DNA from: Verrucomicrobiota bacterium | GTDB taxonomy: Bacteria > Verrucomicrobiota > Verrucomicrobiia > Opitutales > Opitutaceae | Assembly: GCA_030601755.1 (NCBI GenBank) | Contig: JAUWBF010000005.1 | Span: 1-64,000 of the forward strand | Length of the DNA: 64,000 nt | Direction: 5' to 3' | In this document: piece by piece, positions 61,191 through 64,000 of the stretch | Layout of the letters: the number at the start of each line of letters is the position of its first letter | Numbering within the stretch: position 1 is the first letter of the stretch | Notes under the pieces: generated by a model | The model's input: only the letters and a program-made list of their open reading frames with translations | Databases searched by the model: none | Told to the model about the DNA's origin: nothing | Position numbers and translations under genes: made by a program

Positions 61191-62747
61191 TCAGCGAAGG
61201 AGATTGCGGAGCCAGCCGAGCAGGCCGGCGCGGTTCTTGGTGACGGCCTGCTGGGCCTGCGCGGCCTCGGCGGCTCCGGAGACGAGCGCGGGACCAAGGA
61301 TGGACTCCCAGGCTTGGGCGAGCTGGCCGGTGGCGTCGCCCTTGAGGATCTCGGCGCCGAGCGCGGGCAGATCCTCGCGGAGCTTGGCGAGGGCGGCGTC
61401 GAACTTGGCGTCGTCCTCCTCGTCGGCGATGGCGGCGATGCGCTGGATCAGCGGACGCAGCGCGGTGGTCTGCGCAGCGGTGAGGCGGCGGAGGGCCTCG
61501 GCGCGGAAGAGCTGGTCGCGGGCCTGGCCGCCACCGGCCACCGGAGTGTCGCGGTTGTAGGTGGGGGCGAAGCCGAAGCCGGGGGCGGCCGGCGGAGCGA
61601 CCGGCGCGAGGGTGAGCTTGTAGCCGGTTTTCTCGGACAACTCGGCGGCGTCCATCTGGAGGCCGGCGGTCTTGGCCTTGACGGCGTGGTCGAAGACGAC
61701 GCCGACATCGACCTGGTCCTTGGCGGCCAGCTCGAAGTAGGCGAGCACCGGCTGGCCGGGGAAGCGGGCGGCGAGCAGGGCCTTGTCGAGCTGCGCCTGG
61801 AAGACCTCGGAGATCTCGCCGGCCTCTGCGAGGGCGAGGTCGTAGAAGGTGTCTTGGTGATTGTCGCCCTGGCTGCCACCGCCGAGCCCGGCGGGCGCGG
61901 TGAGCATGGTGAGCTTGCCGGAAGTGCCAGCCATGACGATCTGCTCATCCTGGTAGGCAAGGTGGTCGCGGAAGGGATTGGTGCCGCGCGCGCCATCGGG
62001 CACGGTCTGGATCTTCGCGCCGTTGGGGAGGACGCCGCGCATGTCGCCGACGACGGCCTCGGCCATTTCCTGATACTCGCCCTCCTTGCCGGCCGGCACG
62101 TTGGCGGGCATCTCGGCGAAGAGCGGGGGGATGCCGTAGACCTCGACAAAACCGTCCCAGTCTTTTTGCGAGAGGTTTTTGCGCAGCCAGCAGATGAAGC
62201 CGATCTCGTTGATGGGGTCCTCGACCTCGCGGATCAGGAAGTGGCGCAGATCCACGGGGGTGCCTCGGGAGGTCTGACGCGCCTCGGCGTTGTATTCCCA
62301 AGCGCCGTAGAGGCCGTCGCGCACCCAGTGCCACTGCTCGACGGGTTCGAGGCGCACGATGGACTGGCGTGGGTCGTCGCCCTGATACACCTTTTCGAGG
62401 TGGGCGAAGCCGCGGAACTCGGCGAGGGCGAGGAACCCGAGCGCCTGGCGGAGGTTTTCGATACGGTCGTAGGCGGCGCGCAGGTAGTCGGCCTGCTGCT
62501 TGGCGGCGGGCGTGGCGTCGACCTGCTTGATGTCCCAGTCGAGCTTGGTGAGGGCGGCGAGGCGGCGGCGTTTGAGGCCGCGCAGGGTGGCCTCGCGCTT
62601 TTCAAGGAGGCGGTAGGTCCACTGGAGGTCGGCATACGTGCCGGCCTCGCCGTCTTCGAGCATGGAGACGGCGCGCTGCATGGTGAGGCCGCGCAGGGGA
62701 TTGAAGCGGCTGCGCCACTTGTCGACTTTGGCGAGGTTGGCGATCAT
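61191..62747 (-). CDS. Phage portal protein (Mu gp29-like, DUF935)
   Basis: 518 aa from ATG 62747 (MIANLAKVDKWRSRFNPLRG). DUF935 features: LTMQRAVSMLEDGEAGTYADLQW, ALGFLALAEFRGFAHLEKVY, RHFLIREVEDPINEIGFICWL and DWDGFVEVYGIPP, with the C-terminal PAAELSE/KTGYKL region. It forms the ring at the capsid vertex through which DNA enters. Its start overlaps the stop of the 50-aa gene before it (ATGA). The long frame reaching upstream of this ATG has no coding character. Confidence 0.92.
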   Translation of the reverse strand: MIANLAKVDKWRSRFNPLRGLTMQRAVSMLEDGEAGTYADLQWTYRLLEKREATLRGLKRRRLAALTKLDWDIKQVDATPAAKQQADYLRAAYDRIENLRQALGFLALAEFRGFAHLEKVYQGDDPRQSIVRLEPVEQWHWVRDGLYGAWEYNAEARQTSRGTPVDLRHFLIREVEDPINEIGFICWLRKNLSQKDWDGFVEVYGIPPLFAEMPANVPAGKEGEYQEMAEAVVGDMRGVLPNGAKIQTVPDGARGTNPFRDHLAYQDEQIVMAGTSGKLTMLTAPAGLGGGSQGDNHQDTFYDLALAEAGEISEVFQAQLDKALLAARFPGQPVLAYFELAAKDQVDVGVVFDHAVKAKTAGLQMDAAELSEKTGYKLTLAPVAPPAAPGFGFAPTYNRDTPVAGGGQARDQLFRAEALRRLTAAQTTALRPLIQRIAAIADEEDDAKFDAALAKLREDLPALGAEILKGDATGQLAQAWESILGPALVSGAAEAAQAQQAVTKNRAGLLGWLRNLLR

Positions 62748-62896
62748 CGGGCGGAAAGGGCGAGAGGTTGAGGTGAGGCGGCGCGGAGGGATGCCTTGCA
62801 AAGCCGTTGCAAGCCGCCGACACGGGCCGCGAGCAATCCGGACGGGGGTTGATACCCCTGCGGGGCTCCTGGGCGGGTTTCTGCGGCGGTATTCAT
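62744..62896 (-). CDS. Small gene between terminase and portal, 50 aa
   Basis: Starts MNTAAETRPGAPQGYQPPSG, 3 bp after the terminase stop, and its TGA overlaps the portal ATG. This exact fit at both ends argues for a real coupled gene, though it is below usual size cut-offs and has no recognised family. It is rich in Ala, Pro, Leu and Arg. Confidence 0.5.
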   Translation of the reverse strand: MNTAAETRPGAPQGYQPPSGLLAARVGGLQRLCKASLRAASPQPLALSAR

Positions 62897-62899
62897 GGT

Positions 62900-64000
62900 T
62901 CAGGCGAGGAGGGCGCGGTCGCGGCGGTTGCGGATGGCGCGGCCGGCGCGGGCGGCACGACCGGAGCGGACGGTGGAGAAGCGGCCGGCGGCGGTGGCGC
63001 CGTCGCCGGCGGCGCGCACGGCGAGGGCGAGCGCGGTGCAGCGGTCGGAGTGGCCTTCGCGGGTGCGTGGCGCCCAGTAGTTGTATTGGCCGTTGTTCAC
63101 GACCTGCTGCATGGCGTGCAGGTCCTCGCGCACGGCGCGGCTGATGGGCACGCGCAGCTTGGTGGGGGCCTCGAAGGCGCGGCGGAGCTTGGGGAAGAGG
63201 TCGCGCTTGAAGGCGGCGGTGAAGGTGCAGAGCTCGACGCGGCCAAACTCGTGGCCCTCGGGGTGCCAGCGGCCGTAGGCCTTGGCCATATAGTCGCCGA
63301 GGCCGACGCCGGGGCCGGTGTAGTCGAAGCACACGCGGCGGGCGCACTCGATGCGGCTGCGCAGGATCTCCAGCTGGTCGGGCGTGTCGACGCCGCGCAG
63401 GACGAGGACCTCGCGGGTGACGAGGATGTCGGCCTGGCGCTCCAGCACCCAGCAGACGGTGGGGTCGTTCTGCCGGCCGAAGTCGATGCCGACGAAGTAG
63501 GAGGCGAGGCCGGGCTTGAGGTCGCCGGCCTCGGTGGCGTCGGCGCTCTCGGCGAGGGCGATCAGCTCGTAGGGCAGGAGCACGTTGGAGCCGTCGAGGA
63601 ACTCGCACTCGAACTCCTGGGCCCAGCCCTCGGGATCGTCGAGGCCGGCGCGCAGGGCGTCGATGTCGATGGGCAGGCCGCCGGCCTTGGCGTCGTGGAT
63701 GGTGGTGCGGTGCTTGGAGTAGCCGTTGGGCTTGTCCCAGAGGTCGAAAAACTTGTTACCCTTGCCGTTGGGCGTGGAGGCGATGCGGAGCTTGAACTGG
63801 CCCTTGAGCGGATTCGAGATTGAGGGGTAGATGCCGCGCCAGATGGCGTCGGGGTCGTCGTGAAAGGCGAACTCGTCCAGGATGAGGTTGGCCGAGTAGC
63901 CGCGGGCGGTGGAGGGGTTGGCGGGGAGCGCGATCATGCGCGAGCCGTTGCCCCAGCGGATCTCGGCGGAGCGCATGAGGGCCTCGCTCTGGCCGCGGTT
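62900..64000 (-). CDS. Phage terminase large subunit (Mu gp28 type), N-terminus beyond the window
   Basis: The 366 visible residues are the C-terminal part; Walker A is outside. LILDEFAFHDDPDAIWRG is the Walker B/catalytic Asp-Glu, IASTPNGKGNKFFDLW is motif III, and YFVGIDFGRQNDPTVCW is the first metal Asp of the RNase H-like nuclease; VCFDYTGPGVGLGDY and the REGHSDRCTALALA Asp complete it. It packages phage DNA through the portal. The frame is open to the right edge (preceding residues SEALMRSAEIRW). Confidence 0.92.
   Translation of the reverse strand, partial: NRGQSEALMRSAEIRWGNGSRMIALPANPSTARGYSANLILDEFAFHDDPDAIWRGIYPSISNPLKGQFKLRIASTPNGKGNKFFDLWDKPNGYSKHRTTIHDAKAGGLPIDIDALRAGLDDPEGWAQEFECEFLDGSNVLLPYELIALAESADATEAGDLKPGLASYFVGIDFGRQNDPTVCWVLERQADILVTREVLVLRGVDTPDQLEILRSRIECARRVCFDYTGPGVGLGDYMAKAYGRWHPEGHEFGRVELCTFTAAFKRDLFPKLRRAFEAPTKLRVPISRAVREDLHAMQQVVNNGQYNYWAPRTREGHSDRCTALALAVRAAGDGATAAGRFSTVRSGRAARAGRAIRNRRDRALLA

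Larger units (their letters stand above)
47372..64000 (-). mobile_element. Prophage late region (head and tail genes), continuing past the right edge
   Basis: All genes from 47446 to 64000 are on the minus strand and follow the standard order terminase, portal, protease, capsid, connectors, tail tube, tape measure, tail tip. Many start and stop codons overlap or lie within 5 bp. The head set resembles Mu (TerL gp28, portal gp29/DUF935, gp36/DUF1320). No sheath or contractile-baseplate genes are recognised. The outer left limit is between parB (47307) and 47446; the other end, integrase or transposase, and lysis genes are beyond the window. Confidence 0.9.

Noticed and set aside
47446-64000. 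Interpretation of the phage-like region as a gene transfer agent or a tailocin
   Set aside because: Intact terminase, portal, protease and capsid genes point to a DNA-packaging phage, which rules out a tailocin; Mu-type head proteins do not match the known gene transfer agent set.

Overview
This is a GC-rich (roughly 65%) bacterial chromosome segment, most likely from the Verrucomicrobiota (Opitutaceae-like). That placement is an inference from a PEP-CTERM surface protein, long two-part dispersed palindromes between genes, genes packed with ATGA overlaps, and the protein styles; no rRNA is present to confirm it.

Region by region. (1) 1-6.1 kb is an accessory island: the tail of an IS630-type transposase, a DUF3800 protein, and a large nuclease-helicase with C-terminal integrase-type repeats. 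The helicase is split by a 1,583-bp IS1182-type element flanked by a 4-bp CTAG duplication; removing the element restores one continuous frame through a sixth repeat. The helicase and DUF3800 gene form a tight pair that looks like an inactivated defence system. (2) 6.1-31.6 kb is core and metabolic: SufT, a disaccharide phosphorylase with beta-phosphoglucomutase and a divergent LacI regulator, adenine deaminase, a LOG-type nucleotide hydrolase, a PhnP-like hydrolase, a UvrD/PcrA helicase, tRNA-Ala, a lysine-rich protein, a PEP-CTERM beta-repeat protein, a lipid acyltransferase, a complete oligopeptide ABC transporter, tRNA-Ser, a PPK2 kinase, a three-gene type III polyketide cluster (synthase, flavoprotein, methyltransferase) and a purine permease. 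(3) 31.6-47.3 kb: a cupin, a DegT-type aminotransferase, trpF, an lrgAB pair with a divergent LysR regulator, an alkylation-repair operon (Ogt plus an Ada-AlkA fusion), ffh, a response regulator, an Lrp regulator with an aminotransferase, der, fmt, a LysM protein and parB.

(4) 47.4-64 kb is a prophage whose genes all lie on the minus strand, read from the right edge: large terminase (cut by the edge), portal, protease/scaffold, decoration protein, major capsid, connector, minor head and tail genes, an SGNH-esterase tail fibre, a tube-like protein, tape measure and two cysteine-rich distal genes. The head module is Mu-like (gp28/gp29/protease/gp36 types), but no contractile-sheath gene is seen, so a transposable siphophage (B3/D3112 style) is the best guess. 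The integrase or transposase, lysis and early genes lie outside the window.

Several two-armed repeat families (CACGAAA, CACAGAG, ACGCAAAG and GTAGC types) recur between host genes and also inside the prophage, where they have extended or created short reading frames.
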